62,082 nt of DNA from Nostoc paludosum FACHB-159 (GTDB lineage: Bacteria; Cyanobacteriota; Cyanobacteriia; Cyanobacteriales; Nostocaceae), in assembly GCF_014698835.1 (NCBI RefSeq), contig NZ_JACJTU010000044.1:1-62082 (forward strand), in the 5' to 3' direction. The position numbers and the translations under genes are program-made. Numbering within the stretch: position 1 is the stretch's first letter; each line of letters starts with the position of its first letter. Of the stretch, positions 34,449-42,926 are shown one piece after another. Under the pieces are notes generated by a model. That model was not told where the DNA came from, ran no database searches, and saw only the letters and a list, made by a program, of their open reading frames with translations.

Positions 34449-34694
34449 AGGATTTTTACCCCCTAGTTTCCTACATCTTTATCATATCTTATTCAAGTGA
34501 AATAAATAGCAAAAATCAGAAAATATATTATCATTTTTTGTCATTTTCTATATAAATAAATATCGATTTTATTCTCTATTGACATAGAGTGATAATCCAA
34601 TTATTGCCATGCTTATGAGTTGAGATTTATCAGAAATTTCTAAATATTTTTTGTATAAAAAATAGACTAAATACATACTATTGTTATAGTTGCT

Positions 34695-35510
34695 TCAACC
34701 AAAATAACCATTTACATATTGCTGGGTAACATGATTCTTTGGTTGTTGGAAAATTACAGGAGAGTGGTCATATTCCACTAGTTCTCCAGTCGTGCTTCCT
34801 TCTTGCATTTCCAGGTTGAAGAATGCTGTCATCTGCGAAAGTCGTGCTGCCTGCTGCATATTATGGGTGACAATTATAATTGTGGTGTGTTCCTTGAGCT
34901 GCTTCATCAACTCTTCAATCTGACTGGCAGTAATGGGATCGAGAGCAGAACAGGGTTCATCCATCAGTATTACCTCCGGTTGTATAGCTAGCGATCGCGC
35001 AATACACAACCTTTGCTGTTGTCCACCTGAGAGCTTCAAAGCGTTTTGTTTTAACTTATCTTTCACTTCATCCCAAAGAGCGGCTTGACGTAATGACCGC
35101 TCTACCAATTCATCTAAATCTCCTCGTAATCCATGAATACGAGGAGCAAAAGCAACGTTGTCATAAATGGATTTGGGAAAGGGATTCGGCTTTTGGAAGA
35201 CCATGCCAATGTGTCGGCGAAGTAACAGTGCATCTTCTTGAGGATGATAAACATTACGACTTTTAAAGAGGATTTGACCATCTAGGCGAGTCTCAGGAAT
35301 CATGTCATTTAAACGATTAAAACAACGAAGCAAGGTACTTTTTCCACAGCCAGAAGGGCCAATAAACGCCGTAATCTGGTTTTTGTAGATGGGGAGGTCA
35401 ATATTACGTAAAGCTAAGGACTTTCCATAATAAAAACCCCTAACTTGTGCGTGCAAGATTGTTTGTGGATCAACATTAGAGGCAGTTGTAGATGTTGGAG
35501 AATTAATCAT
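34695..35510 (-). CDS. pstB: Phosphate ABC transporter ATP-binding protein
   Basis: PstB powers high-affinity phosphate import. The 271 residues include Walker A GPSGCGKST, the PstB-typical FNRLNDMIPETRLDGQI, Q-loop GMVFQKPNPFPKSIYDNVAF, ABC signature LSGGQQQRLCIARSLA and Walker B EVILMDEPCSALDP. The C-terminus is also PstB-like (FFNLEMQEGSTTGELVEYDH). PstS, PstC and PstA are not adjacent: flanking genes are DUF5132 and a P-type ATPase. So it is an orphan or second copy working with permease subunits elsewhere, or a paralogue with another partner. Confidence 0.9.
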   Translation of the reverse strand: MINSPTSTTASNVDPQTILHAQVRGFYYGKSLALRNIDLPIYKNQITAFIGPSGCGKSTLLRCFNRLNDMIPETRLDGQILFKSRNVYHPQEDALLLRRHIGMVFQKPNPFPKSIYDNVAFAPRIHGLRGDLDELVERSLRQAALWDEVKDKLKQNALKLSGGQQQRLCIARSLAIQPEVILMDEPCSALDPITASQIEELMKQLKEHTTIIIVTHNMQQAARLSQMTAFFNLEMQEGSTTGELVEYDHSPVIFQQPKNHVTQQYVNGYFG

Positions 35511-35578
35511 CTTCTACATATACCTTTGTGTAGAAAAATTCATGAAAGTTGGGGATTTATATAATAGATTGACCGAAT

Positions 35579-35863
35579 AATTCGTAATTCGTAATTCGTA
35601 ATTCGTAATTTTTACCCCACGACTCAAGTCGTGGGCTTGAAAAACTGACTTTTCACGGGATCTGGAAAACCTCTCTCCTCGCAGGAGAGAGGCTTTGAAT
35701 TCTCTCTCTTCCCTTGTAAGGAAGGGGGCTGGGGGGTTAGGTTTCACGTTAGCTTTTCCACATGACGTGAAAAGTCAGCTTGAAAAAAAGGAATAATGTT
35801 TTTTATCTCCATCAATAAATTGAGGGGCTATGACCTTCGTTACGAATTACGAATTACGAATTA
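35579..35863. repeat. Repeat-rich element with inverted ATTCGTA arrays
   Basis: The left edge has four copies of the 9-bp unit ATTCGTAAT, and the right edge three in inverted orientation (ACGAATT). Nested inside are two more inverted pairs: ACTGACTTTTCACG at 35644 versus its complement near 35765, and hairpins CCCACGAC/GTCGTGGG and CCTCTCTCCT/AGGAGAGAGG. The whole 285-bp stretch looks like a non-autonomous repeat between pstB and the ATPase gene, and its right edge overlaps the end of the ATPase frame. Confidence 0.6.
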
Positions 35864-38577
35864 TTTTGACGATTCAACCGCTTTTCTAGCTCTATAGCCC
35901 AGAAAACTACGCTACTTAGAGCCAAACTGAGGACTAAATCTCTAGTTGATAGGGTGACTGTTGTAAAAAGCCTTTGTAACCAAGGTACATAAATGACCAG
36001 CAATTGTAATCCCAGAGTGAGGGTAACTGCTGCCAATAGTGGCTTATTAGAAAGCAGACCAATGCGAAACAGCGAATCTCGCTCAGAGCGAATGGCTAAG
36101 GCATTGCCCATTTGTGAGAGGGTGAGGACGGTAAACACCATTGTTTGCCAGCCTGGGTGGTGGATGCGCCAATAACAGTAACCCGTACCAAGAGATACAA
36201 AACCCATGAGTAAACCTACCCAAATAATGTCCCGACCCATTCCGCGGCCAAAGATATTCTCGTTGGGGTTGTAGGGCGATCGCTTCATGATGCCCCGTTC
36301 TGCTGGTTCTAGGCTCAATGCCAGGGCTGGTAAACCATCGGTAGTTAGATTAATCCAGAGAATCTGGAGTGGTAATAATGGCAATGGCATACCGAAAAAA
36401 GGAGCTAGCAGCATTACCCACAGTTCTCCAGAATTGCTACTTAAGAGGTATTTGATGAACTTGCGGATGTTGTCATAAATTACCCGTCCTTCTTTGACGG
36501 CAGCAACGATGGTAGCGAAGTTGTCATCTAGCAGCACCATATCGGCTGCCTCTTTAGCAATGTCAGTACCCCTAATGCCCATAGCTATACCAATGTCAGC
36601 CGCCTTTAGGGCAGGCGCATCATTCACGCCATCGCCAGTCATGGCGACAATCTGCCCCTGCTTTTGTAGAGCTTGCACGATGTCAAATTTTTGCTGTGGT
36701 GAAACCCTGGCATAAACTGACACCTTTTCAAGTTGCTGTTCTAATTCCGCAGGAGACAAACGAGCCAAATCTTCACCAGTTAAAATCTGGTGGTCAATAG
36801 CAATACCTAGCTCACGAGCAATGTGCTGTGATGTCAAGGGATGGTCGCCAGTAATCATCACCGGACGGATACCAGCCGTTTTACAAGTTAATACAGCTTC
36901 CCGCGCTTGGGGTCGCGCTGGATCGTTCATCCCTACTAAACCGATGAAAGTCAGGTCTTGCTCTGAGTTGCCAGAGGATGCGTCAAATCGAAATGCAACA
37001 CCCAAAACACGTAGACCATTGTTGATTAACTGGTTGTAGGTTGCAGAAATTCGTTTGTGCCACTTCTTGTTCAGAGGCTCAGTCCGCCCATTTACCCAAA
37101 CATGAGAAGAAATATCTAGCAGTCTATCTACTGCACCCTTAGTAAAAGCAAGGTCGGGAGATTTTCCATTGCCTTGGTTCCAGTGCCAAACTGTCTCTAG
37201 CGCTAGGGGGATTTGGGATAACTCTACAGAGAATTGGTGTACTGTAGTCATTCGTTGCCGCTCAGAGTCGTAGGGAATCTCAGCTACACGGGGGAGAGTC
37301 TGTTCTAATTCAGTTTTCCAAAGTCCTTGACGAGCGGCGGCGGCTACTAAAGCACCCTCCGTAGGGTCTCCCACGACATGGAAGGAGTGCGGCTCATTTG
37401 TGTCTGCCTCTAAGCGGGCATCATTGCATAGAGTACTGGCAGCTAATAGTAAAGACAGGGCAGGCGGCTGACTGAGTAGAGAAGGTCTTTCTTCAGATGG
37501 TGTGTAAGAACGTAGGGATGCAGTTAGATCTAATCTAGACCCAGCTACATCCAACACTGTGACAGTCATGCGATTCTCAGTTAGGGTGCCGGTCTTACCG
37601 GAGCAAATCACCGTCACCGATCCCAAGGTTTCGACAGCTGGTAATTTGCGGATCAGTGCCCGTCGTTTGAGTAACTGCTGTGCGCCTAAAGCCAAAGCAA
37701 TAGTTACTACTGCTGGTAATCCTTCGGGTAAAGCTGCCACAACTAGGGTAATTGCGGTCAAGAACATCAACTTGATATCCTCTCCCCTGAGCAGTCCCAA
37801 AACAAAGATGACAGCCACAAGGACTAAAGATGCGATCGCCAAAATCTTTCCTAGCTGATCTAGTCGTCGTTGTAGTGGGGTTGGTTCTGGCTCCACCGTT
37901 TGGATCATGGCGGCGACGCGGCCAAACTCGGTTTTCATCCCGGTTTCGGTAACTACAGCCAGAGCTTGCCCATAGGTGATGTCCGTTCCCATATAAACCA
38001 TGTTCTGCCTAGCCCTAAGAGGCAAATCATCTCTAGGCAGTGCTTTTGGGTCTTTATCTACCGACTCTGATTCACCGGTGAGGGCTGCTTCCTGTGTCCG
38101 TAGGTGGAAGCTATTTAGCAAGCGGCAGTCTGCTGGTACTAAATCCCCAGCCTCCAGTTCCACAATATCCCCTGGTACAAGTTGACGAGCGGAGATTTCT
38201 GCTACACACCCACTGCGACGGACTTTGACTGTGGGCACTGATAGCTTTTTGAGAGTGGCGATCGCTTTTTGTGCCCGGTACTCTTGGGTGAATCCCAACA
38301 AAGCAATTAACACAACAATTGCAACGATCCCGATTGCATCTTTGTAGTCTCCCAAGATCCCCGAGACAATAGCAGCAAAAATCAGAATTATTACTAAAGT
38401 TTCAGTCAATTGTTCCCACAGGATCGCCCAAGGTTTTTTGATATCCTGTTCAGCCAATTCATTGTAACCATGTAATCTCAGATGATGATTTGCCTGTTCT
38501 TGGCTGAGACCTTCTGACATATTGCTGCCTAGTTGTTGCAGCACTTCTGGAGAATTCAATTGATACCAATTGCTCAT
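35854..38577 (-). CDS. Ca2+-type P-ATPase with Asp-to-Gly at phosphorylation site
   Basis: The 907-residue protein has full SERCA/PMR1-type layout: N-terminal cation domain, actuator AALTGESESVDK, membrane motif VAALPEGLPAVVTIALALG, hinge MTGDGVNDAPALKAADIG, and six C-terminal membrane helices. The invariant phosphorylation site reads CSGKTGTLTEN: codon 327 is GGT (complement of 37597–37599) where GAT for Asp is expected. Without that Asp no phosphoenzyme can form, so transport should be lost unless this is a sequencing error. The rest of the gene is undamaged, so the change is recent or the protein keeps a non-transport role. It diverges from hoxU across a 320-bp region. Confidence 0.9.
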   Translation of the reverse strand: MSNWYQLNSPEVLQQLGSNMSEGLSQEQANHHLRLHGYNELAEQDIKKPWAILWEQLTETLVIILIFAAIVSGILGDYKDAIGIVAIVVLIALLGFTQEYRAQKAIATLKKLSVPTVKVRRSGCVAEISARQLVPGDIVELEAGDLVPADCRLLNSFHLRTQEAALTGESESVDKDPKALPRDDLPLRARQNMVYMGTDITYGQALAVVTETGMKTEFGRVAAMIQTVEPEPTPLQRRLDQLGKILAIASLVLVAVIFVLGLLRGEDIKLMFLTAITLVVAALPEGLPAVVTIALALGAQQLLKRRALIRKLPAVETLGSVTVICSGKTGTLTENRMTVTVLDVAGSRLDLTASLRSYTPSEERPSLLSQPPALSLLLAASTLCNDARLEADTNEPHSFHVVGDPTEGALVAAAARQGLWKTELEQTLPRVAEIPYDSERQRMTTVHQFSVELSQIPLALETVWHWNQGNGKSPDLAFTKGAVDRLLDISSHVWVNGRTEPLNKKWHKRISATYNQLINNGLRVLGVAFRFDASSGNSEQDLTFIGLVGMNDPARPQAREAVLTCKTAGIRPVMITGDHPLTSQHIARELGIAIDHQILTGEDLARLSPAELEQQLEKVSVYARVSPQQKFDIVQALQKQGQIVAMTGDGVNDAPALKAADIGIAMGIRGTDIAKEAADMVLLDDNFATIVAAVKEGRVIYDNIRKFIKYLLSSNSGELWVMLLAPFFGMPLPLLPLQILWINLTTDGLPALALSLEPAERGIMKRSPYNPNENIFGRGMGRDIIWVGLLMGFVSLGTGYCYWRIHHPGWQTMVFTVLTLSQMGNALAIRSERDSLFRIGLLSNKPLLAAVTLTLGLQLLVIYVPWLQRLFTTVTLSTRDLVLSLALSSVVFWAIELEKRLNRQNNS

Positions 38578-38810
38578 AAAATACCTCTTGGGATTGAGGT
38601 AATAATTTAGTTTAAATGCTTAGTATTTGGCAAACATGTATGGTCGCAATCCCAGCAAATGTTTTGAATTGCGTTGCCCCTTAAATTGCTGGATTTTATA
38701 GCTATGATTGTTACAAAGCTAATTAACTTTAATTTTGTTAACCGACGGTAATACCAACAAAATTACCACAAACTTTTTTGTAAAATCACTAGCTTCATGA
38801 TTTGTGATCT

Positions 38811-38840
38811 TCACAAGTTCCTCAAAGTATTTATCTATAA
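38811..38840 (+). promoter_or_regulatory. Shared 30-bp element, copy 3 (hoxU)
   Basis: TCACAAGTTCCTCAAA, identical to the ppsA copy, is followed by a 14-base block ending TTATCTATAA. It ends 57 bp before the hoxU start. It lies in the divergent region with the ATPase gene, oriented towards hoxU. Confidence 0.7.
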
Positions 38841-38897
38841 ATTAAGGCACACGGCATTCTAGAAGCGAAAAGCTAATTCTGATTGAGGCTAGAGGCA

Positions 38898-39614
38898 ATG
38901 TCAGTCAAAACTTTAACAATCAACGACAAACTTATTAGTGCCCGTGAGGAGGAAACCATTCTGCAAGCAGCGCAGGATGCAGGGATTCACATTCCGACTT
39001 TGTGTCATTTAGAAGGAGTTGGAGATGTTGGCGCTTGTCGGCTTTGTTTGATAGAAATTGCTGGTAGTAATAAATTGCAACCTGCTTGTGTGACGAAAGT
39101 TACTGAAGGTATGGAAGTGCAAACAAATAGCGATCGCCTACAAAAATATCGTCGCACAATTGTAGAAATGCTATTTGCTGAAGGCAATCACATTTGCTCG
39201 GTATGCGTTGCTAATGGTAATTGCGAATTGCAAGATTTAGCAATTGAAATGGGTATGGATCATGTGCGGTTGGATTATCAATATCCTAATCGCAAAGTTG
39301 ATGTTTCTCACGATCGCTTTGGCATTGACCATAACCGTTGTGTTCTTTGCACTCGCTGTGTGCGTGTTTGTGACGAAATCGAAGGAGCGCACACTTGGGA
39401 TATGGCGGGTAGAGGGACAAATTCCCATGTCATCACGGATTTAAATCAACCTTGGGGAACCTCAGATACTTGTACTTCCTGCGGCAAATGCGTCAATGCT
39501 TGCCCTACAGGTGCGCTTTTTGACAAAGGTTCCAGCGTCGGTGAAATGAAACACGATCGCGCCAAACTTGATTTTTTGGTTACAGCAAGGGAGAAACACC
39601 AATGGCTTGTTTAG
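38898..39614 (+). CDS. hoxU: Bidirectional hydrogenase diaphorase subunit HoxU
   Basis: HoxU is the NuoG-N-like iron-sulfur subunit linking diaphorase to hydrogenase. ATG 38898 (MSVKTLTINDK) is preferred over 38883: a GAGG lies just upstream and the protein then starts at the ferredoxin fold. Ligand motifs seen: [2Fe-2S] CHLEGVGDVGACRLC with a later ACVTK Cys; NuoG-type HICSVCVANGNC; and two ferredoxin-type [4Fe-4S] motifs CVLCTRCVRVC and CTSCGKCVNACP. Length is 238 residues, as in other cyanobacteria. The DUF3122 gene begins 36 bp downstream, implying one transcript. The shared 30-bp element lies upstream. Confidence 0.95.
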   Translation: MSVKTLTINDKLISAREEETILQAAQDAGIHIPTLCHLEGVGDVGACRLCLIEIAGSNKLQPACVTKVTEGMEVQTNSDRLQKYRRTIVEMLFAEGNHICSVCVANGNCELQDLAIEMGMDHVRLDYQYPNRKVDVSHDRFGIDHNRCVLCTRCVRVCDEIEGAHTWDMAGRGTNSHVITDLNQPWGTSDTCTSCGKCVNACPTGALFDKGSSVGEMKHDRAKLDFLVTAREKHQWLV

Positions 39615-39650
39615 CTGGCGATCGGAAATTAGCACAAGGAGGTAAAACTA

Positions 39651-40175
39651 ATGTTACGCCGCATTTTAAAAATCTTTTGGTGGCTTTTATTGCTGGGAAT
39701 ATTAACAATATATATATACCTGGGTTTAGCAAGCTTTACATCTCAACAGGTGATTGCTGCTGTTATTCAATTAGAAGAAGCACCAGGAGAAATAGTTTAT
39801 CGCTCACAGCAAAAATTGAATGATAATTTAGGAAATTATTGGCAAGTTGTTCTGTTTAAGCGAATTGATTCAAATAGCAAGAAAACATCTTCAATAAATC
39901 TCCGATTAGTGGGATTTCCTGGTTCTCAGGAACTTCGCCATCCCTTACCATTAAAAATTACTACTGATACAGGTAAAGTATTGACCGCTCCAGATATTTT
40001 TATAGATGAAGCCCCAGCACCAACCATCGGTCAGTATGAGTTCAAAGACGTTTTAACTCAATTACCAACTCAAGAATTGTTGATTGGTATACCTGTAGGT
40101 AAACAACAGTTGATTAATATTTCAATTCCAGAATACGTAGTACAGGAATGGCAAGAAATTGCACTCAAATCCTAA
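39651..40175 (+). CDS. DUF3122 lipo-/exported-type protein inside hox locus
   Basis: ATG 39651 follows AGGAGG at ideal spacing. The 174 residues start with a hydrophobic segment (IFWWLLLLGILTIYIYLGLA) that acts as signal or anchor. The rest follows the DUF3122 pattern: QLEEAPGEIVYRSQQKLNDN, then WQVVLFKRID, LRLVGFPGSQELRHPLPLKI, and YVVQEWQEI at the end. The family is restricted mostly to cyanobacteria and has no known function. Its place between hoxU and hoxY with a strong ribosome binding site makes a role at the membrane linked to hydrogenase conceivable, but this is inference. Confidence 0.75.
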   Translation: MLRRILKIFWWLLLLGILTIYIYLGLASFTSQQVIAAVIQLEEAPGEIVYRSQQKLNDNLGNYWQVVLFKRIDSNSKKTSSINLRLVGFPGSQELRHPLPLKITTDTGKVLTAPDIFIDEAPAPTIGQYEFKDVLTQLPTQELLIGIPVGKQQLINISIPEYVVQEWQEIALKS

Positions 40176-40303
40176 TGTTAATATCAAAATTTATAAAAAT
40201 AAAATGACCAAAAATGAAAAGGGTACAGAGCAACTAAATTGATTTATGGGTGTCTTTAATTTTTAATTTTTAATTTTGAATTTTGAATTTGGAGCGAAGC
40301 GAC

Positions 40304-40849
40304 GTGACTCGTTTAAAATTAGCAACGGTTTGGCTAGGTGGCTGTTCTGGCTGTCACATGTCTTTTCTCGATTTGGATGAATGGCTGATTGATTTAGCAC
40401 AACAAGTAGATTTAGTTTTTAGTCCTTTTGCTGATGTTAAAGAATACCCCCAAGGAGTGGATGTGGTGTTAGTTGAGGGTGCAGTTGCCAATGATGAACA
40501 CCTAGAAATGATTCAGATTGTAAGAGAGCGATCGCAAATTCTTGTATCTTTTGGCGATTGTGCTGTCACAGGTAATGTTACTGCTTTACGCAATCCTCTA
40601 GGTAGTGCTGAAAGAGTTCTTCAACGTTGTTATATCGAAGCAGTTGATATTCACGCCACAATTCCCCATGAACCCGGTATTGTACCAACTTTATTAGATA
40701 AAGTCATACCAGTGCATACAGTAGTACCAGTTGATATTTATTTACCAGGCTGTCCACCTAATGCAACTCGGATTAAAGCAGTATTAGAACCACTGTTAAG
40801 AGGAGAAAAACCGCTGCTACAAGGACGTGAATTTATCAAGTTTGGTTAA
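40304..40849 (+). CDS. hoxY: NiFe hydrogenase small subunit HoxY
   Basis: HoxY holds the proximal [4Fe-4S] cluster next to the NiFe site of HoxH. GTG 40304 (MTRLKLATVWLGGC) is chosen because GGAG lies 10 bases upstream and family proteins begin here; the TTG-led extension to 40283 is not family-like. Cluster cysteines appear in WLGGCSGCHMSFLDLDEW, FGDCAVTGN and YLPGCPPNATRIK. The protein has 181 residues, normal for group 3d enzymes, and lacks a Tat signal, so it is cytoplasmic. The 30-bp element copy 4 follows three bases after the stop. Confidence 0.95.
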   Translation: MTRLKLATVWLGGCSGCHMSFLDLDEWLIDLAQQVDLVFSPFADVKEYPQGVDVVLVEGAVANDEHLEMIQIVRERSQILVSFGDCAVTGNVTALRNPLGSAERVLQRCYIEAVDIHATIPHEPGIVPTLLDKVIPVHTVVPVDIYLPGCPPNATRIKAVLEPLLRGEKPLLQGREFIKFG

Positions 40850-40851
40850 CT

Positions 40852-40881
40852 TCACAAGTTACTCAGATTCTTTATCTAAGG
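40852..40881 (+). promoter_or_regulatory. Shared 30-bp element, copy 4 (weaker)
   Basis: TCACAAGTTACTCAGA is followed by a 14-base block with TTTATCTAAGG. Spacing is the same as copies 1–3, but the -10-like end is TCTAAGG, not TCTATAA. It ends 59 bp before the 4-TM protein gene. Confidence 0.5.
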
Positions 40882-40940
40882 TAAAGGGGACTGGCGAATA
40901 GCGTCCATCTCCCCAGTCCCCAATCCACAACCCCCAAATT

Positions 40941-41399
40941 ATGCTTATGGCAGTTAATTATCGGGAAAGAATCATTGCTCTTTGGACAGTATTTTTATTA
41001 GGAACACTGTTTCATACGCAACTAGGTTTAATGCCGCTTTTTCACGGCTTATCTGTTGTCGAATCTCAAAAAGCTAGAAATATTAATGATATTTCTGCAA
41101 TTATGTGGTTGATGTTGGGCTTTTTTGCGATCCCAATGGTAGGAATAATTGCCAGTGCTTTTACTGATTTAAAGCGTTATCGAATGATTCATTTTGGTGT
41201 AACCATCTTTTACACCATCATGAACCTATTACATTTAATTTTAGATTTATTTGTCCAGCCAATTCTCTGGTATCAAATAGCCTTAATGGCCTTTTTATTC
41301 CTTGTAGGTTTATTACTAAATATTGCTGCTTTTAAATGGATGCGATTGCATGATACAGCAAGGCAATCACCAAAAAATCTAGAGCGATCGCATTTTTAG
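40941..41399 (+). CDS. Small 4-TM membrane protein in hox locus
   Basis: The 152-residue protein (or 150 from ATG 40947) has four predicted membrane helices: ALWTVFLLGTLFHTQLGLMP, MWLMLGFFAIPMVGIIASAF, FGVTIFYTIMNLLHLILDLF and IALMAFLFLVGLLLNIAAF. Conserved-looking His residues fall in helix 1 (LFHTQ) and helix 3 (NLLHLI), which might bind a metal or haem, but this is inference. I do not recognise a family. It lies between hoxY and the CBS–CP12 gene and has the weaker shared 30-bp element upstream. Confidence 0.7.
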   Translation: MLMAVNYRERIIALWTVFLLGTLFHTQLGLMPLFHGLSVVESQKARNINDISAIMWLMLGFFAIPMVGIIASAFTDLKRYRMIHFGVTIFYTIMNLLHLILDLFVQPILWYQIALMAFLFLVGLLLNIAAFKWMRLHDTARQSPKNLERSHF

Positions 41400-41559
41400 C
41401 AATGATTAAAATATCAGTTATTAACCTACACGCTAAATTGATGAAAATAATTTCTCAAACAGAATTCTGACTCCTGAATTCTTCTTCAATCCGATTACTC
41501 AAATCTCAAATTATTCCACATTGTGTAGTGTCAGCATTATGAAAAATTTGGAGAACATT

Positions 41560-42180
41560 ATGTTGAAAGCATCTGACGTTATGACTAAAGATGTTGCTAC
41601 AATTCGCAGTTCAGCAACAGTGGCTGAAGCAGTTAGTCTTTTAAAGGCAAGAGATTGGAAAGCGCTGATTGTAGATCGTCGCCATGAACAGGATGCCTAC
41701 GGCATTATTACCGAAAGCGATATTGTATATAAAGTGATTGCTTATGGTAAAGATCCATGTAGAGTACGTGTTTATGAAGTGATGACTAAGCCTTGTATCG
41801 TTGTCAATCCTGACCTTGGCTTAGAATACGTAGCACGATTATTTGCTGACCATAATTTACAGAGAGCGCCTGTTATTCAGGGTGAATTAATCGGTATCAT
41901 TTCTCTAGCTGACATTTTAGCTAATAGTAACTTTCTTGAATTACCCCACAGTATTCTGCTAGAACAACAACTTCAAGATGAAATTAAAAAAGCTCGTGCT
42001 GTTTGCGCTCAAAAAGGCATCCGTTCAGAAGAATGTGCCGCGGCTTGGGATGTCATCGAGGAATTACAAGCTGAAATAGCGCATCAACGAGCAGAGAAAG
42101 TCGTCAAAACAGCTTTTGAAGAATACTGCGATGAATATCCAGAAGCCAAAAGTATTTATAACACTTGGTGTAGTGGGTAA
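41560..42180 (+). CDS. CBS-pair protein fused to a CP12-like domain
   Basis: ATG 41560 follows GGAG at 7 bases; upstream ATGs at 41521 and 41539 lack this. Residues 1–125 hold two CBS motifs (MLKASDVMTKDVATIRSSAT; VYEVMTKPCIVVNP; GIISLADILANS), which normally bind adenine nucleotides. The last 70 residues resemble CP12, the disulfide protein that clamps GAPDH and PRK in the dark: CAQKGIRSEECAAAWDVIEE keeps the N-terminal Cys pair and AWD core, and EEYCDEYPEA the C-terminal start. The usual second Cys of the C-terminal pair is missing; a Cys lies five residues later (TWCSG). CBS–CP12 fusions are known in cyanobacteria. Its place in the hox locus suggests it links energy or redox state to carbon flow. 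Confidence 0.85.
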   Translation: MLKASDVMTKDVATIRSSATVAEAVSLLKARDWKALIVDRRHEQDAYGIITESDIVYKVIAYGKDPCRVRVYEVMTKPCIVVNPDLGLEYVARLFADHNLQRAPVIQGELIGIISLADILANSNFLELPHSILLEQQLQDEIKKARAVCAQKGIRSEECAAAWDVIEELQAEIAHQRAEKVVKTAFEEYCDEYPEAKSIYNTWCSG

Positions 42181-42241
42181 GCTCGACAATATATTAAGTT
42201 TCTTACTTAGAGCAGGAGCAATTCGAGGAAAATATACAACT

Positions 42242-42613
42242 ATGATGAACGATTTAATCAATTCAAAAAATTCAAAAAAATCATCTGAAAAATTGGGAAG
42301 TTTCCAGTTAATAGATGGCAAAGTTGGTGAAATATCTTTAGTTAATGGAAGACTATATGTTAGTTTTCAGACTGATGATGAAAAAGATTTGACGCTTGTG
42401 TTTAGAGATGTCGCTGGAGTTGAGATGTTCAATATTCAGAATGCCGAACTGAGTAAATGGACAGTTAGCTTAAATGATCCTTTCATCGAACGAGCTAAGA
42501 AGCTATCAGAAAAGCATACTGAAAAGCTTGTGTGCTATGCTTTTTGGTCGCCTTGGCTAGAAGAACCACTAATGCGTATTTTAGCTAGCGATTTTGAGAT
42601 TAAAACCCAATAA
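42242..42613 (+). CDS. Unknown protein between CBS–CP12 and hoxH
   Basis: The open frame starts at 42116 inside the CBS–CP12 gene, but ATG 42242 (or 42245) is a better start. The 123-residue product has a Lys/Ser-rich N-terminus and then a mixed alpha/beta-looking domain (FQLIDGKVGEISLVNGRLYV, LVFRDVAGVEMFNI, CYAFWSPWLEEPL). No signal peptide or membrane segment is present. I do not recognise it. It follows the CBS–CP12 stop by about 60 bp, so may be co-transcribed. Confidence 0.6.
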   Translation: MMNDLINSKNSKKSSEKLGSFQLIDGKVGEISLVNGRLYVSFQTDDEKDLTLVFRDVAGVEMFNIQNAELSKWTVSLNDPFIERAKKLSEKHTEKLVCYAFWSPWLEEPLMRILASDFEIKTQ

Positions 42614-42738
42614 GTAGAAGCCAGGAAGCAAAAGTTAAAAGCTGATTTTACTAGTTAGCATTTTACGTTTAATTCTGTCCAACTATCTATTATATCGGTT
42701 CCCATTCAGAACGAGTGTACTTGATTTAAACCTATCTT

Positions 42739-42907
42739 AGAGGATGTTTGAAAAGTCCTCTTGTCGGTATCAAAAGTTTTAGATCCCTCTAAATCTTCCG
42801 ATAAATTGGGAGACTTTGATTCCGGTTCCCCCCTTTTTTTAAGGGGGGTTAGGGGGGATCTAAAAGTGCCTAAAATCACAGCGAACTACTTTTAAAACAA
42901 CCTCTCA
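42739..42907. mobile_element. MITE, copy 1 (upstream of hoxH)
   Basis: The ends are inverted repeats (AGAGGATGTTTGAAAAGT and ACTTTTAAAACAACCTCT). The interior contains GGTTCCCCCC, a short A/T spacer and GGGGGGTTAGGGGGGATC. A second copy lies at 59416–59588 and a solo end at 1228. There is no coding capacity. It separates hoxH from the unknown gene, ending 20 bp before the hoxH ATG. The remaining bases 42614–42738 hold nothing I can name. Confidence 0.8.
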
Positions 42908-42926
42908 GCTAGGCAGCAAAATCATT

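Noticed and set aside
41460..41520. A fifth copy of the 30-bp element before the CBS–CP12 gene
   Set aside because: Only TTACTCAAATCTC is reminiscent; the first half and the TCTATAA end are absent.
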